Shown piece by piece: positions 51,299 through 60,236 of a stretch of DNA of 64,000 nt. The translations under genes and the position numbers were made by a program. Location: positions 3,636,501-3,700,500 of the forward strand of contig NZ_JBBOYD010000001.1 in NCBI RefSeq assembly GCF_038007965.1, in the 5' to 3' direction. Within the stretch, counting starts at the first letter, position 1. Each line of letters starts with the position of its first letter. Source of the stretch: Niallia sp. FSL W8-0635 (lineage in GTDB: Bacteria > Bacillota > Bacilli > Bacillales > Cytobacillaceae). The notes under the pieces are model-generated. The model was given only the letters and a program-made list of their open reading frames with translations. It did not search any database and was not told where the DNA came from.

Positions 51299-51311
51299 AT
51301 AACCAATGACT
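51299..51311. promoter_or_regulatory. possible PucR box upstream of the permease
   Basis: ATAACCAATGACT matches the reverse of the published B. subtilis PucR box WWWCNTTGGTTAA at 11 of 13 positions. Placed about 90 bases before the permease start. Confidence 0.4.
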
Positions 51312-51327
51312 TCTTTCTTCTCTCTGA

Positions 51328-51348
51328 TTATGATGTTAATTATCATAA
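51328..51348. promoter_or_regulatory. palindrome upstream of the permease
   Basis: 7-bp arms TTATGAT/ATCATAA around GTTAATT. Directly after it is ACGAACATTG, which resembles one PurR half-box. The regulator is not known. Confidence 0.4.
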
Positions 51349-51396
51349 CGAACATTGTTAAGTTTATTGACATTAGAAGAAGAAGGAGTGTAACTA

Positions 51397-52731
51397 ATGG
51401 CTGAAAACAAAGAAAAGGGTTTGAAAATTTTTTCTTTAGGACTACAACATGTGCTTGCCATGTATGCAGGTGCTATACTCGTTCCGTTATTAGTCGGAAG
51501 AGCATTGAATTTAACAACTGAACAACTTGCTTATCTCGTTGCAATTGATTTATTAACATGCGGAATTGCCACATTGCTTCAAGCCTGGAAAAATAAATAT
51601 TTAGGAATCGGATTACCCGTTGTTCTTGGTAGCTCCTTTGTTGCAGTTACACCAATGATTTCCATTGGAACAAACTATGGAGTAACTGCTATTTATGGAG
51701 CCATCATTATTACTGGACTTTTTATGATTATTTGCGCTCCGTTTTTCAGTAAAATCACGAAATTGTTCCCTCCTGTAGTAATTGGAACAGTCGTCACCAT
51801 TATTGGTTTATCGCTCATTCCATCTGGCATTAAAAATATGGGAGGAGGAGCAACTAGTGAAGATTTTGGTTCGATTGAAAATCTAATTCTTTCATTCGGG
51901 GTTTTATTATTTATTTTATTACTAAACCGCTTCACAAAAGGATTTATGCAATCATTGTCTGTTTTAATCGGAATTATCGTTGGTACTGTTGTTGCTGCCT
52001 TTCTTGGAAAAGTTAATCTTTCCCCAGTAAAAGAGGCGAGTTGGTTCCATTTCCCTGAACTATTTTACTTTGGTACCCCTACCTTTGAGATTGGCCCAAT
52101 CCTTACGATGTTAATTGTTGGTTTAGTCATTGTCATTGAATCAACTGGTGTTTTCTTTGCACTAAGTAAGATTACCGGAACACCTCTAAGCGAGAAGGAT
52201 TTAACAAGAGGTTATCGTGCAGAAGGTGTAGCTATTACTTTAGGGGGATTATTTAATGCATTTCCGTATAACACCTTCGCACAAAACGTTGGTCTTGTAC
52301 AGCTTTCCAAAGTAAAAACCGTCAATGTTGTTGTAGCTGCTGGAGGAATCCTAGTCTTCCTAGGACTTATTCCAAAAGTTGCTGCATTTGCTACCATTAT
52401 ACCGACGCCTATATTAGGGGGAGCAACGGTTGTTATGTTTGGGATGGTTGTTGCTTCTGGAATCAGAATGCTTAGTAAAGTAGATTTTACAAATCAAGCT
52501 AACTTATTGATCATGGCTTGCTCTATTTCCATCGGTTTAGGTGCAACTGCTGTTCCTACTTTATTTGATCAACTCCCTTCTGCACTTCGTATCATTGTAA
52601 GTGACGGAATTATTACTGGAAGCATTGCAGCTATTCTTTTAAATCTTCTTTTTAGAGTAAAAACAAATAAACAAAGCACTAGTACTACTATTCTTCCTAC
52701 ACAAGAAGTAAGCGAAACACGTACACTTTAA
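51397..52731 (+). CDS. NCS2 purine permease (xanthine/uric acid type)
   Basis: Nucleobase:cation symporter of 444 residues with about 12-14 membrane helices. Family motifs include LGLQHVLAMYAGAILVPLLV near the N-terminus, the GLPVVLGSSFVAVTP helix and the substrate-site FNAFPYNTFAQNVGLVQ. The last motif and the neighbouring pucR, pucF and pucG favour uric acid or xanthine over uracil. AAGGAGTG precedes the ATG. Confidence 0.92.
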   Translation: MAENKEKGLKIFSLGLQHVLAMYAGAILVPLLVGRALNLTTEQLAYLVAIDLLTCGIATLLQAWKNKYLGIGLPVVLGSSFVAVTPMISIGTNYGVTAIYGAIIITGLFMIICAPFFSKITKLFPPVVIGTVVTIIGLSLIPSGIKNMGGGATSEDFGSIENLILSFGVLLFILLLNRFTKGFMQSLSVLIGIIVGTVVAAFLGKVNLSPVKEASWFHFPELFYFGTPTFEIGPILTMLIVGLVIVIESTGVFFALSKITGTPLSEKDLTRGYRAEGVAITLGGLFNAFPYNTFAQNVGLVQLSKVKTVNVVVAAGGILVFLGLIPKVAAFATIIPTPILGGATVVMFGMVVASGIRMLSKVDFTNQANLLIMACSISIGLGATAVPTLFDQLPSALRIIVSDGIITGSIAAILLNLLFRVKTNKQSTSTTILPTQEVSETRTL

Positions 52732-52732
52732 T

Positions 52733-52772
52733 GAGAAAAGAGGCTGTTCCTCCATGAGCCGGCCTCTTTCTC
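52733..52772. terminator. bidirectional terminator
   Basis: GAGAAAAGAGGC pairing with GCCTCTTTCTC. The permease gene and the malic enzyme gene converge on it. Confidence 0.82.
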
Positions 52773-52779
52773 ATTTCCT

Positions 52780-54015
52780 CTATTTATTTCTTATCGTTGT
52801 CAGTTTCATTGTTTTGATTCTTACCTGTTCTGGATCGACCTGAATTCTTGCTACATTTGTTTCTATCGCGGTTCTCGCAACGGCGGCAGCCACGGCTGGA
52901 GCTACTCTTGGATCAAATGGACTTGGAATGACATAATCTTCACTCAGCTCTGATTCCGCAATTAAACCCGCGATTGCTTCTGCCGCTGCTTTCTTCATTG
53001 CCTCATTTATAATCCTTGCTCGAACATCTAGAGCCCCACGAAAAACGCCTGGGAAAGCCAATACATTGTTTACTTGGTTCGGAAAATCAGATCTTCCTGT
53101 TCCGACTATCCTTGCACCTGCTTCTTTCGCTTCAGAAGGACTTATTTCTGGTACCGGATTTGCCAACGCAAAAATAATCGCATCCTTATTCATCGTTTGG
53201 ACCATCTCTTTTGTTAAGGTACCTGCGACAGAAACTCCAATAAATACGTCCGCTCCTTTAATAGCATTACGCAGTGAACCTTTTTCATTTTCTCCATTTG
53301 TGAATGTTGCCACAGATTCTTTTGCAGGGTTCATGCCAACTGGTCTCCCACTATAAATCGCTCCTTTTGTATCACACAAAATCATATTGACTACACCGGA
53401 AGAAAAGAGAAGTTTTGCGATGGCTATCCCTGAAGCGCCAGCCCCATTTATAACAATTTTTAAATCCTTCATTTCTTTTTTTACAAGTTTAAGCGCGTTG
53501 ACAAGTCCAGCTAAAGTTACAATTGCAGTACCGTGCTGATCATCATGAAAAACAGGAATATCTAATTCTTGCTTTAAACGCTCTTCTATCTCAAAACAAT
53601 GAGGTGCAGCAATGTCTTCCAAATGGATTGCACCAAAGGTAGGAGCCATCAATTTCACGGTCTCCACTATCTTATCTTCATCTGTTGAATTTAAAGCAAT
53701 CGGAAATGCATCCACTCCAGCAAAGCTTTTTAACAAAATGGCTTTTCCCTCCATAACTGGAAGAGATGCCGCTGCTCCAATATTCCCTAAACCAAGTACA
53801 GAGGTACCATTTGTTACAAGGCCCACCATATTGCCTTTCATCGTAAAATCATATACAGCTTCCGGATTTTCAAAAATTTCTTTACATGGTTCTGCCACGC
53901 CTGGAGAATAAGCTAAACTTAAATCCTGAGCATTATTTACTTCAACCTTTGCATGGATTTCCAATTTCCCTTGTTTGGCCTGATGCATATGTAAAGCTTC
54001 TTCTCGTAAAGACAT
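52780..54015 (-). CDS. malic enzyme, YtsJ-like
   Basis: Oxidatively decarboxylates malate to pyruvate with NADP+ or NAD+. The 411-residue single-domain form resembles B. subtilis YtsJ, the main NADP-dependent malic enzyme. Catalytic tyrosine in LAYSPGVAEP, lysine in EGKAILLKSFAGVDAFP, metal residues in HLEDIAAPHCFEIEE and HDDQHGTAIV, cofactor motif INGAGASGIA. GGGAGAGA precedes the ATG. It is monocistronic. Confidence 0.93.
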   Translation of the reverse strand: MSLREEALHMHQAKQGKLEIHAKVEVNNAQDLSLAYSPGVAEPCKEIFENPEAVYDFTMKGNMVGLVTNGTSVLGLGNIGAAASLPVMEGKAILLKSFAGVDAFPIALNSTDEDKIVETVKLMAPTFGAIHLEDIAAPHCFEIEERLKQELDIPVFHDDQHGTAIVTLAGLVNALKLVKKEMKDLKIVINGAGASGIAIAKLLFSSGVVNMILCDTKGAIYSGRPVGMNPAKESVATFTNGENEKGSLRNAIKGADVFIGVSVAGTLTKEMVQTMNKDAIIFALANPVPEISPSEAKEAGARIVGTGRSDFPNQVNNVLAFPGVFRGALDVRARIINEAMKKAAAEAIAGLIAESELSEDYVIPSPFDPRVAPAVAAAVARTAIETNVARIQVDPEQVRIKTMKLTTIRNK

Positions 54016-54318
54016 TTTATCTCTCCCTTATTAGCGCAATTTCTCCAACATTATGGCTTCTTTTTATTGGGTATTTTCTAGATAAGGATCTTCCTATCTA
54101 AGATGATATATCTTATGAACAAAAAAAGAAACGCTTACAAAATAAAAATAATAAATATCTAATAAAATAAGCTTCATGCATACTTTTTTACATTTATTTT
54201 TGTTAAACGATCTATTAAACTTATCATGATTTTAAGAAGTGGTCCCCCACCTATTGAGGTGAGGGTAATCCTATTTAACGATTCGTTCCATCGCCAAATG
54301 CTAGTGTCCGTTATTCCT
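54016..54318. other. intergenic between malic enzyme and rpiA
   Basis: A/T-rich. The only structure seen is a small stem CCCACCT-ATTG-AGGTGAGG at about 54243-54264, which could end rpiA transcription (minus strand), though it lacks a good U-run. Confidence 0.4.
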
Positions 54319-55005
54319 TCACTTCTTCGCTATAGCAACACTAATTTCATTTTGCTTATTAACAGAGATTAATACATCAACCATATTAATAAAAAGGCCA
54401 TTTTCCACTACTCCGACTATGTTATTCAATGATTGATGTAATTGACTGGGGTTTTCGATACTAGGAAAAGTACAATCAACAATATAATTGCCATTGTCCG
54501 TTAGATAAATCTCTTCATGTTTCATCCGTATTTCTGTTTTACAACCTAATTTTTCAATAGCTCTCTCTGTTTGTTTATATCCAAACGGAACTACTTCTAC
54601 AGGTAAAGGAAATTGCCCTAAAGATTGAACTTTCTTACTTCCATCTGCAACAACAATAAAGGTTTTGGCAGCACTAGCGATTATTTTTTCTCGCAATAAT
54701 GCTCCGCCTCCTCCTTTTATGGCAAAGAAATTTGCATCAATTTCATCTGCACCATCAATTGCAATATCTAATTCTTCTACTTCATTTATATCAATTAGTT
54801 GAATTCCATATTCACTCGCCAATTTTTCTGTAGCCTTTGACGTCGCAACCCCTTTTAATTCCATTCCTGCCTTAATCATTTCGCCCATTTTTTTTATCAC
54901 ATAAAATGCTGTAGATCCTGTCCCTAGCCCAACCGTCATTCCATTTTTTACATATTGAATCGCGGCAGCTTCTCCTACTAATGCTTTTTGATCCTGTCTA
55001 TCCAT
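54319..55005 (-). CDS. rpiA: ribose-5-phosphate isomerase A
   Basis: Interconverts ribose 5-phosphate and ribulose 5-phosphate. Family motifs GLGTGSTAFYVI, DGADEID and KGGGGALLREKI (with catalytic Lys/Glu/Asp) are present. Start taken at ATG 55005 after AGGTGAAC; an in-frame GTG three codons upstream has no ribosome site. Product 228 residues. B. subtilis uses RpiB (YwlF), so an RpiA here is a difference from that species. Confidence 0.95.
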   Translation of the reverse strand: MDRQDQKALVGEAAAIQYVKNGMTVGLGTGSTAFYVIKKMGEMIKAGMELKGVATSKATEKLASEYGIQLIDINEVEELDIAIDGADEIDANFFAIKGGGGALLREKIIASAAKTFIVVADGSKKVQSLGQFPLPVEVVPFGYKQTERAIEKLGCKTEIRMKHEEIYLTDNGNYIVDCTFPSIENPSQLHQSLNNIVGVVENGLFINMVDVLISVNKQNEISVAIAKK

Positions 55006-55097
55006 CCTGTTCACCTACACACTTATTTTGTAATATCCAAATAGTTATCCTCCCTTCTATAATAGATGATATATCCATCTCTTTCATCTATTTTTCA

Positions 55098-55955
55098 TTA
55101 GAAATTTTCTCCTAAGTACATTTTCACTGTATTTTTTACTTGCTCCATTTTATCCGCATTTTTTCCATACATTATTTTCGCATCTTTATTGCCTGTTTGT
55201 AGCGAATACATTTCCAAATCTGCTTGAACTTTTTTTATTGTCGCAAGCAGTAGTGGTCTTTCCTGTGCTTCTGCCAGCTTGATTTTATCATCAAAAATAT
55301 CAATTGTAAGTTCACCATAGGAATCAACTTGTCCTAGAAATACATTATCTAGTGTTACACCTAATTTCTCTAATTCCATATGCAACCAAGCTGGTGTTTT
55401 TCCCGCTTTTGTTAAAGACTCATAAACGATATTGCCATCCATAATGATCGTTTGAGGCGCTTTTTCACTTGGCACTTTTATATTTAGGTCTTTCGGAGTG
55501 ATTGGTCTATTTTCCTTCTTCAATAAAACACTGAGCATTCCCTTTGGTTCAAGAACAGCATATTCAATTTCGGACAAGCTAAAAACATCTTTTTGTCGTA
55601 AAAGTGTAGAAAAATCGTCAATCGTATAATGCTCCTTCTTCAAATTTTCTTCAAGGAGCTTTCCATCTTCCACCAATACCGTTCCAGTACCTTCTATTAC
55701 ATTACGTAATGTCTTACTTTTTAAGGAAATTACATCAGCTAAATACGAGATGATTGCAAAGACGAATATCCCAAGTATTCCATGCATAACACTAAGACTG
55801 GAGTTTAGAATTACCTCTCCGGCAATATCCCCCAACGTAATACCTGCTATGTATTCAAAAAGTGATAGCTGAGAAATATGCTTTTTTCCTAATAGCTTTG
55901 TAGTAATAAATAAAACAATAACAAAAAGCAACGCTCGTAAAACTACTGTAAACAT
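55098..55955 (-). CDS. DUF421/YetF family membrane protein
   Basis: Membrane protein of 285 residues: three N-terminal helices (about 3-20, 33-50, 55-75) and a cytosolic DUF421 domain (about 80-200) plus a second small C-terminal domain ending in ADKMEQVKNTVKMYLGENF. In spore-formers DUF421 proteins occur in spoVA-type operons and affect spore wet-heat resistance or germination. It follows two DUF1657 genes by 27 bases. Exact activity is unknown. Confidence 0.88.
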   Translation of the reverse strand: MFTVVLRALLFVIVLFITTKLLGKKHISQLSLFEYIAGITLGDIAGEVILNSSLSVMHGILGIFVFAIISYLADVISLKSKTLRNVIEGTGTVLVEDGKLLEENLKKEHYTIDDFSTLLRQKDVFSLSEIEYAVLEPKGMLSVLLKKENRPITPKDLNIKVPSEKAPQTIIMDGNIVYESLTKAGKTPAWLHMELEKLGVTLDNVFLGQVDSYGELTIDIFDDKIKLAEAQERPLLLATIKKVQADLEMYSLQTGNKDAKIMYGKNADKMEQVKNTVKMYLGENF

Positions 55956-55981
55956 GTTTTCACCTTCCCATTAAGAAGAGC

Positions 55982-56176
55982 TTATTGCTTTTCCTCTCGC
56001 TCTAATTGATAAACCCTTAGCTGAATATCATTTTTAATCTCACCAACTAATACCATTGCTTCGTGAAAAGCCTTTTGAGCTTCTTCCTCCATGGAATGAA
56101 GAGCAAAGGCAGATAGCTGGGATTCAATACCTTTTAAACTCGCTAAAGTTTGCTTTACATTTGATGCAACAGTCAT
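55982..56176 (-). CDS. DUF1657 small protein
   Basis: 64-residue helical protein of the DUF1657 family: MTVASNVKQTLASLKGIESQ, then ALHSMEEEAQKAFHEA. Start at 56176 follows TTGGAGGG; the in-frame extension upstream lacks a site. Paralogous to the next gene upstream. DUF1657 genes accompany spoVA-2mob operons, but no spoVAC/D/E is present here. Confidence 0.88.
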   Translation of the reverse strand: MTVASNVKQTLASLKGIESQLSAFALHSMEEEAQKAFHEAMVLVGEIKNDIQLRVYQLEREEKQ

Positions 56177-56264
56177 GATTTCCCTCCAATAAAAGAGAAG
56201 CCGTTTATTTAGAAGGGAAGTCAATTCTCCTAGAAACGGCTTCTCGATTTTCTCTTAGCATGAT

Positions 56265-56471
56265 TTATTGTTGTGCATATTGTGGTTCTTCTTTCTCGAT
56301 TTCTTGTAGCCTTGGATTTAAGGAATCAATAATTTGTTGTGTTTGTTGTGCAGCAGTCTGATATATTTGCTTTGCAGATTGGTTATCAGTAGATAGAGCA
56401 AAAGTTTCTAAACTAGCTTGAGCACTTTTCAGCCCTGCCATTGTTTGTTTTACGTCTGTTATTACCGTCAT
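56265..56471 (-). CDS. DUF1657 small protein (paralogue)
   Basis: 68-residue helical DUF1657 protein (MTVITDVKQTMAGLKSAQAS, then ALSTDNQSAKQIYQTAAQQT) with a C-terminal IEKEEPQYAQQ tail. Start taken at 56471 after AGGGTGGTGG because the family consensus begins MTVxxxVKQT. First gene of the DUF1657-DUF1657-DUF421 set. Upstream is a sigma-G-like promoter (56510-56539). Confidence 0.85.
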   Translation of the reverse strand: MTVITDVKQTMAGLKSAQASLETFALSTDNQSAKQIYQTAAQQTQQIIDSLNPRLQEIEKEEPQYAQQ

Positions 56472-56509
56472 TTGAGCTGCCACCACCCTTAAATTTTTTG
56501 CCACTTTAA

Positions 56510-56539
56510 TATCATTTCATTTACTTCTCTTGTTATTCA
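56510..56539 (-). promoter_or_regulatory. possible sigma-G/F promoter
   Basis: Minus strand: TGAATA (56539-56534), 17-base spacer, AATGATA (56516-56510), compared with the forespore consensus TGAATA-N17-CATACTA. The -35 is perfect; the -10 matches 4 of 7. Confidence 0.45.
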
Positions 56540-56646
56540 GTCAAAAAATGCCAAGTATGGAGAAGAAGAATCCTACTTCCATTAATTGAAACTTTTGCTT
56601 AATTCAGTCGTATTATTTAGTTAAAAAATAACAAGGGAGTTAAAAA

Positions 56647-56865
56647 ATGATTACTGTCATTATTGTTTTAGCTGTATTCTCTATTCCCCTAGCTGGTATC
56701 ATAACTTCACATTTGGAACAACAATCAAAATTAAAAAGAGCAATCGTAAAGGATCAATTAGAGCTTGAGAAATTAAAGCATGAAAATTTTTTATTGGAAA
56801 CGAATAAATTAAAGTTAGAAGTGGAGAAAATGGAGAAGGAAAATAATTTATTGGAGAAGAAGTGA
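56647..56865 (+). CDS. small membrane-anchored coiled-coil protein
   Basis: 72-residue hypothetical: one N-terminal membrane helix (about 2-19), then a charged heptad-like coiled coil (QLELEKLKHENFLLETNKLK, then LEVEKMEKENNLLEKK). AAGGGAG precedes the ATG by about 7 bases and a terminator follows. Topology recalls PspB-like proteins, but no homology is claimed. Confidence 0.75.
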   Translation: MITVIIVLAVFSIPLAGIITSHLEQQSKLKRAIVKDQLELEKLKHENFLLETNKLKLEVEKMEKENNLLEKK

Positions 56866-56892
56866 TTGAATAATTGAGGTTATCTTGATGAA

Positions 56893-56934
56893 AAAAGAAA
56901 GCTTTCAAAGTTCAAAACTTTAAAAGCTTTCTTT
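56893..56934. terminator. bidirectional terminator
   Basis: Stem AAAGAAAGCTTTCAAAGTT with its near complement; U-runs on both strands. Between the small coiled-coil gene and the ZIP gene. Confidence 0.82.
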
Positions 56935-56987
56935 ATGAAAATTACAATCCAATTGACTATTCCATTGGTTAACAAATCAAACTAGCT

Positions 56988-57797
56988 CTATATAAACAAT
57001 AACAAACTTACTGCCATAACGGCCATTCCGGCAATGAGACCGTATATAGATAGATGCCCTTCGTCGTATTTTTTTGCTGCTGGCAATAATTCATCCAGTG
57101 AAATAAAGACCATGATGCCTGCTACTGCTGCGAAGATTAATCCAAACATAACATCATTTAGAAATGGCATTAATATAAGGAAAGCTACAATGGCGCCGAC
57201 TGGCTCTGCTAAACCTGATAAAAAGGAAAGTTTAAATGCTTTTTTTCGATCACCTGTTGCAAAATAAACTGGTACTGCAACGGCAATTCCTTCTGGAATA
57301 TTATGTATCGCAATAGCTACTGTAATTGCTACACCAAGTCCTGGATCCTGAAGTGCTGCAGTAAAGGTTGCAATCCCTTCTGGAAAGTTATGAATAGCAA
57401 TAGCAAGTGCTGTAAAACTCCCCATTTTCAAAAGAGAATGGTCAGTTTTCGTAACATTTGATTTATTAATTTCTTCCACTTTCTTCAACTCATGTGGATT
57501 TCCTTGCTCTGGAACAAATTTATCTATTAAAGCAATTAACAATATTCCGCCAAAGAATCCTGCAACAGTAAGCCAGTTCCCTGCTTGTGCTCCTAATGAT
57601 CCGACTAATGCATCTTTTGATTTGACAAAAATCTCAATCATCGATACATAAATCATCACTCCGGCAGAAAAACCGAGCATCCAAGATAGAAACTTTGTAT
57701 TCGTTGTTGATGTGAAAAAGGCAAGTACGCTTCCTATCCCAGTAGCCAAACCTGCTAATAATGTCAAACCAAATGCAATCAATAAATTTTCGGGCAT
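56988..57797 (-). CDS. ZIP family metal transporter
   Basis: Divalent metal uptake protein of 269 residues with about eight helices. The binuclear metal motifs HNFPEGIATF (TM4) and HNIPEGIAVAVP (TM5) are complete; a charged loop (EQGNPHELKKVEEINKSNV) precedes TM4. ZupT-like; zinc is the likely substrate though ZIP proteins can be broad. AAGGGGGA precedes the ATG. No Zur-like operator was recognised. Confidence 0.92.
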   Translation of the reverse strand: MPENLLIAFGLTLLAGLATGIGSVLAFFTSTTNTKFLSWMLGFSAGVMIYVSMIEIFVKSKDALVGSLGAQAGNWLTVAGFFGGILLIALIDKFVPEQGNPHELKKVEEINKSNVTKTDHSLLKMGSFTALAIAIHNFPEGIATFTAALQDPGLGVAITVAIAIHNIPEGIAVAVPVYFATGDRKKAFKLSFLSGLAEPVGAIVAFLILMPFLNDVMFGLIFAAVAGIMVFISLDELLPAAKKYDEGHLSIYGLIAGMAVMAVSLLLFI

Positions 57798-58070
57798 ATA
57801 AATCCCCCTTTATCCTGTAGTATTCCTACGCTTTTTCATATATATAAAAATTATACCTTCATTTAAAAATGTTTCTCTTAGGAAAAATTTTAACCAATTT
57901 CCAAATATTCGTCAATTCATATATGTATAGATTATATTTACCTTCAAAGCGAATTACACAAATCCAATCTCTGATTAATAATTAAAATGATTTGTTTAAA
58001 TTATACGTAAAAAGAAAAAAATCTTTCCTCTATTTTATTTTTTTATAAAAATAAGCTTAATAGAATCCTC

Positions 58071-58295
58071 CTATGTAATGGTCTTTTTTCTTTTATTATT
58101 CATCCCCTTATACACTCTTTTTACACCTTCAGTAATGATGGTGCTTCCAACTAGATCAATAATAATATTTCCATTAATCATTTTAATTAAGTAATAGGAT
58201 AAAGTACCAATTCCCATATCCATCATGACAAATCGCTTCATTTTTGAAATTTCCATTACTACAATGATTATTTGTTTTTTATTCTCTTTATTCAT
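58071..58295 (-). CDS. hypothetical small membrane-associated protein
   Basis: 74-residue protein from ATG 58295, 9 bases after AAGGGGAG. It is very basic (MNKENKK N-terminus, NNKRKKTIT C-terminus) with one or two hydrophobic stretches (MMDMGIGTLSYYLIKMI, then NIIIDLVGSTII). Family not recognised. The strong ribosome site is the main evidence that it is real. Confidence 0.55.
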   Translation of the reverse strand: MNKENKKQIIIVVMEISKMKRFVMMDMGIGTLSYYLIKMINGNIIIDLVGSTIITEGVKRVYKGMNNKRKKTIT

Positions 58296-58497
58296 CTTTC
58301 CCAACTCCCCTTTTCATTTAGCGTATGACGGAAAGCGTTTGTCCAATGTCCACAATTAATGCAATTATTCATTCTAGTAGGAGAACTCCCCAAAAAGGGA
58401 TTATTCCAAAATAAAAGGCTCAAATCATAAACGATTTGAACCTTTTATCCTGCCAAACATTTATTATTAATCGGTAGGAGTTATTTACATAGATAGT

Positions 58498-60015
58498 CTA
58501 TTGAGCTTTTACATAATCTGCGGACTTTATACCTGCTTGACGTCCAAAGATAATAATCTCTGACACAGAATTCCCGCCAATTCTATTCTCCCCATGTAGA
58601 GCACCAGTTACTTCTCCTGCAGCGAATAATCCTGAAATTGGTTGACCATCTTCGTTAAGAACCTCTGTATTTGTATTAATTTTTACTCCACCCATTGTAT
58701 AATGAATACCAGGAGCAATTTTTATAGCATAGAAAGGTGTACTAGCCAAGTCATTCTCTATTCCTGTTGTTCTTCCGAAAGCTTGATCGTCTTTATTAGT
58801 AACAGCTTTATTCCAAGTATCTAATGTTACTTTTAGTTCCTCTGAAGAAACATTCATTTTCTCAGCCAGTGCTTCTATTGTTTCTCCTTCTAGCACAAAT
58901 CCTAATTTTTCATATTGTTCAATAGCTTTCGCACGGGATTTCACACCAGAATCAAATACTAAGTAAGCTGATTTTTCTGGAAGCTCATTAATTGCAGCTG
59001 TTACTTTATCACGTGTATCAAGTTCATTCGTGAATCTTTTACCCTCTGCCGAAACCATAATTGCTCCTTCTCCACGAACAGCTTCACCAATTAAGTAAGA
59101 TTCCTCTTGTTGTACAGTTGGATGAACTTGAATTTGCTCTAAATCAACAGTTGCTCCACCTAATTTTTCAATCATTTTAATTCCATCACCTGTGCTACCA
59201 GCTTGGTTTGTTGTTACATAGTCGCCTAGATCACTTCTTACTTCTTTTATCATATCCATATTAGAGCCGAAGCCACCTGTCGTTACAATCACAGCTTTTG
59301 CCGTAATGGATTTTTCATCCGTTTGATTGAATAGTACGTCTACTCCATTTACAGTTCCATCTTTTTCTGTTATTCCCTTCACTTCTGCATTTACAAAAAG
59401 AGGAATATCCTTCTCTTGAACATTTTTCAACAAACCATCCACTATGTATTGTCCTACTGCTGACCCATCTTCAGGTCGGTGGGTACGTTTTTCATTCATC
59501 CCTCCTGTAATGGTTAAATTATTCAAACGAATGCCAATTGTATCTAACCATTCAATCGCGCTTGCTGAGTTATCGACAAAGAAACGTAACATTTCCTTAT
59601 CATTTGTTCCATGTCCACCCTTTAATGTCTCTTCGTAAAACAAATCATTATTATCTTCAATGCCCTGCTCTTTTTGAAACTTAGTTTCAGATGCGTTCAT
59701 GCCAGAAGAAGCTTTTGTTGTATTTCCTCCAGCAACAGGCATTTTTTCAAAAATAACTGGATTTAATCCTTTTGCCTGTGCTTCTAAAGCTGCAGTCATC
59801 CCAGCACCACCAGCTCCAACAATGATAATATCGTAGCTGTCTTTAAGTTCTTCATATGGTGTATAGTTTGTTTGAGAAGCTCCTGATACTACTTCCGCTT
59901 CCTTTTCTTCTTTTTCTTGTTTCTGTGTGCTATTTGTTTTTTCATTTCCACAACCAGCAATAACAAGTACGAAAGAAAAAGCAAAAATAAGGGCAGCTGT
60001 TAATTTCTTTTTCAT
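58498..60015 (-). CDS. lipoprotein FAD-dependent fumarate reductase-like flavoprotein
   Basis: Surface lipoprotein of 505 residues. Signal with lipobox VIAGC (Cys22), an acidic linker, then a flavocytochrome-c-type FAD domain (DIIIVGAGGAGMTAALEA) and the fumarate reductase cap with RFTNEL, HPTVQQ, YTMGGVKI and HGENRIGGNSVSE, whose Arg/His residues bind the dicarboxylate. It lacks the FMN-binding and heme domains of related extracellular reductases. The true substrate might be fumarate, urocanate or another enoate. A Rex/Fnr-type palindrome lies at 60100-60117. Start at 60015 after GGAGGG. Confidence 0.9.
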   Translation of the reverse strand: MKKKLTAALIFAFSFVLVIAGCGNEKTNSTQKQEKEEKEAEVVSGASQTNYTPYEELKDSYDIIIVGAGGAGMTAALEAQAKGLNPVIFEKMPVAGGNTTKASSGMNASETKFQKEQGIEDNNDLFYEETLKGGHGTNDKEMLRFFVDNSASAIEWLDTIGIRLNNLTITGGMNEKRTHRPEDGSAVGQYIVDGLLKNVQEKDIPLFVNAEVKGITEKDGTVNGVDVLFNQTDEKSITAKAVIVTTGGFGSNMDMIKEVRSDLGDYVTTNQAGSTGDGIKMIEKLGGATVDLEQIQVHPTVQQEESYLIGEAVRGEGAIMVSAEGKRFTNELDTRDKVTAAINELPEKSAYLVFDSGVKSRAKAIEQYEKLGFVLEGETIEALAEKMNVSSEELKVTLDTWNKAVTNKDDQAFGRTTGIENDLASTPFYAIKIAPGIHYTMGGVKINTNTEVLNEDGQPISGLFAAGEVTGALHGENRIGGNSVSEIIIFGRQAGIKSADYVKAQ

Positions 60016-60099
60016 CTGTTTCCCTCCAAATAATTTCATAATCTGATGATAATTGCATTAATCCGTTCATCTTCCAAAGTATATCATCAATTTTAAAGT

Positions 60100-60117
60100 T
60101 TGTGCAAAAGTTCACAA
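60100..60117. promoter_or_regulatory. Rex/Fnr-type palindrome at the fumarate-reductase-like gene
   Basis: TTGTGCAAAAGTTCACAA: one mismatch to the Rex consensus TTGTGAA-N4-TTCACAA, 85-102 bases before the start codon. Confidence 0.65.
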
Positions 60118-60150
60118 AGTGTTAGAAATTTTTTTTATTTTTCTTCATTA

Positions 60151-60198
60151 GCAAAAAAACTGCCATTTAGCTTCTTTAAAGAAGCTAATGGTAGTTTT
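60151..60198 (-). terminator. terminator of the merR-maoC unit
   Basis: Near-perfect stem beginning AAAACTGCCATT around a TTTAAA centre; TTTTTTT follows on the minus strand. Confidence 0.85.
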
Positions 60199-60236
60199 CA
60201 TGAATAGTTTTAATCGACTACTCATTCTTTTTTTAT

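Noticed and set aside
58322..58342. cre-like sequence GGAAAGCGTTTGTC
   Set aside because: Only the core AAGCGTT fits the CcpA site; flanks do not match and no gene start is suitably placed.
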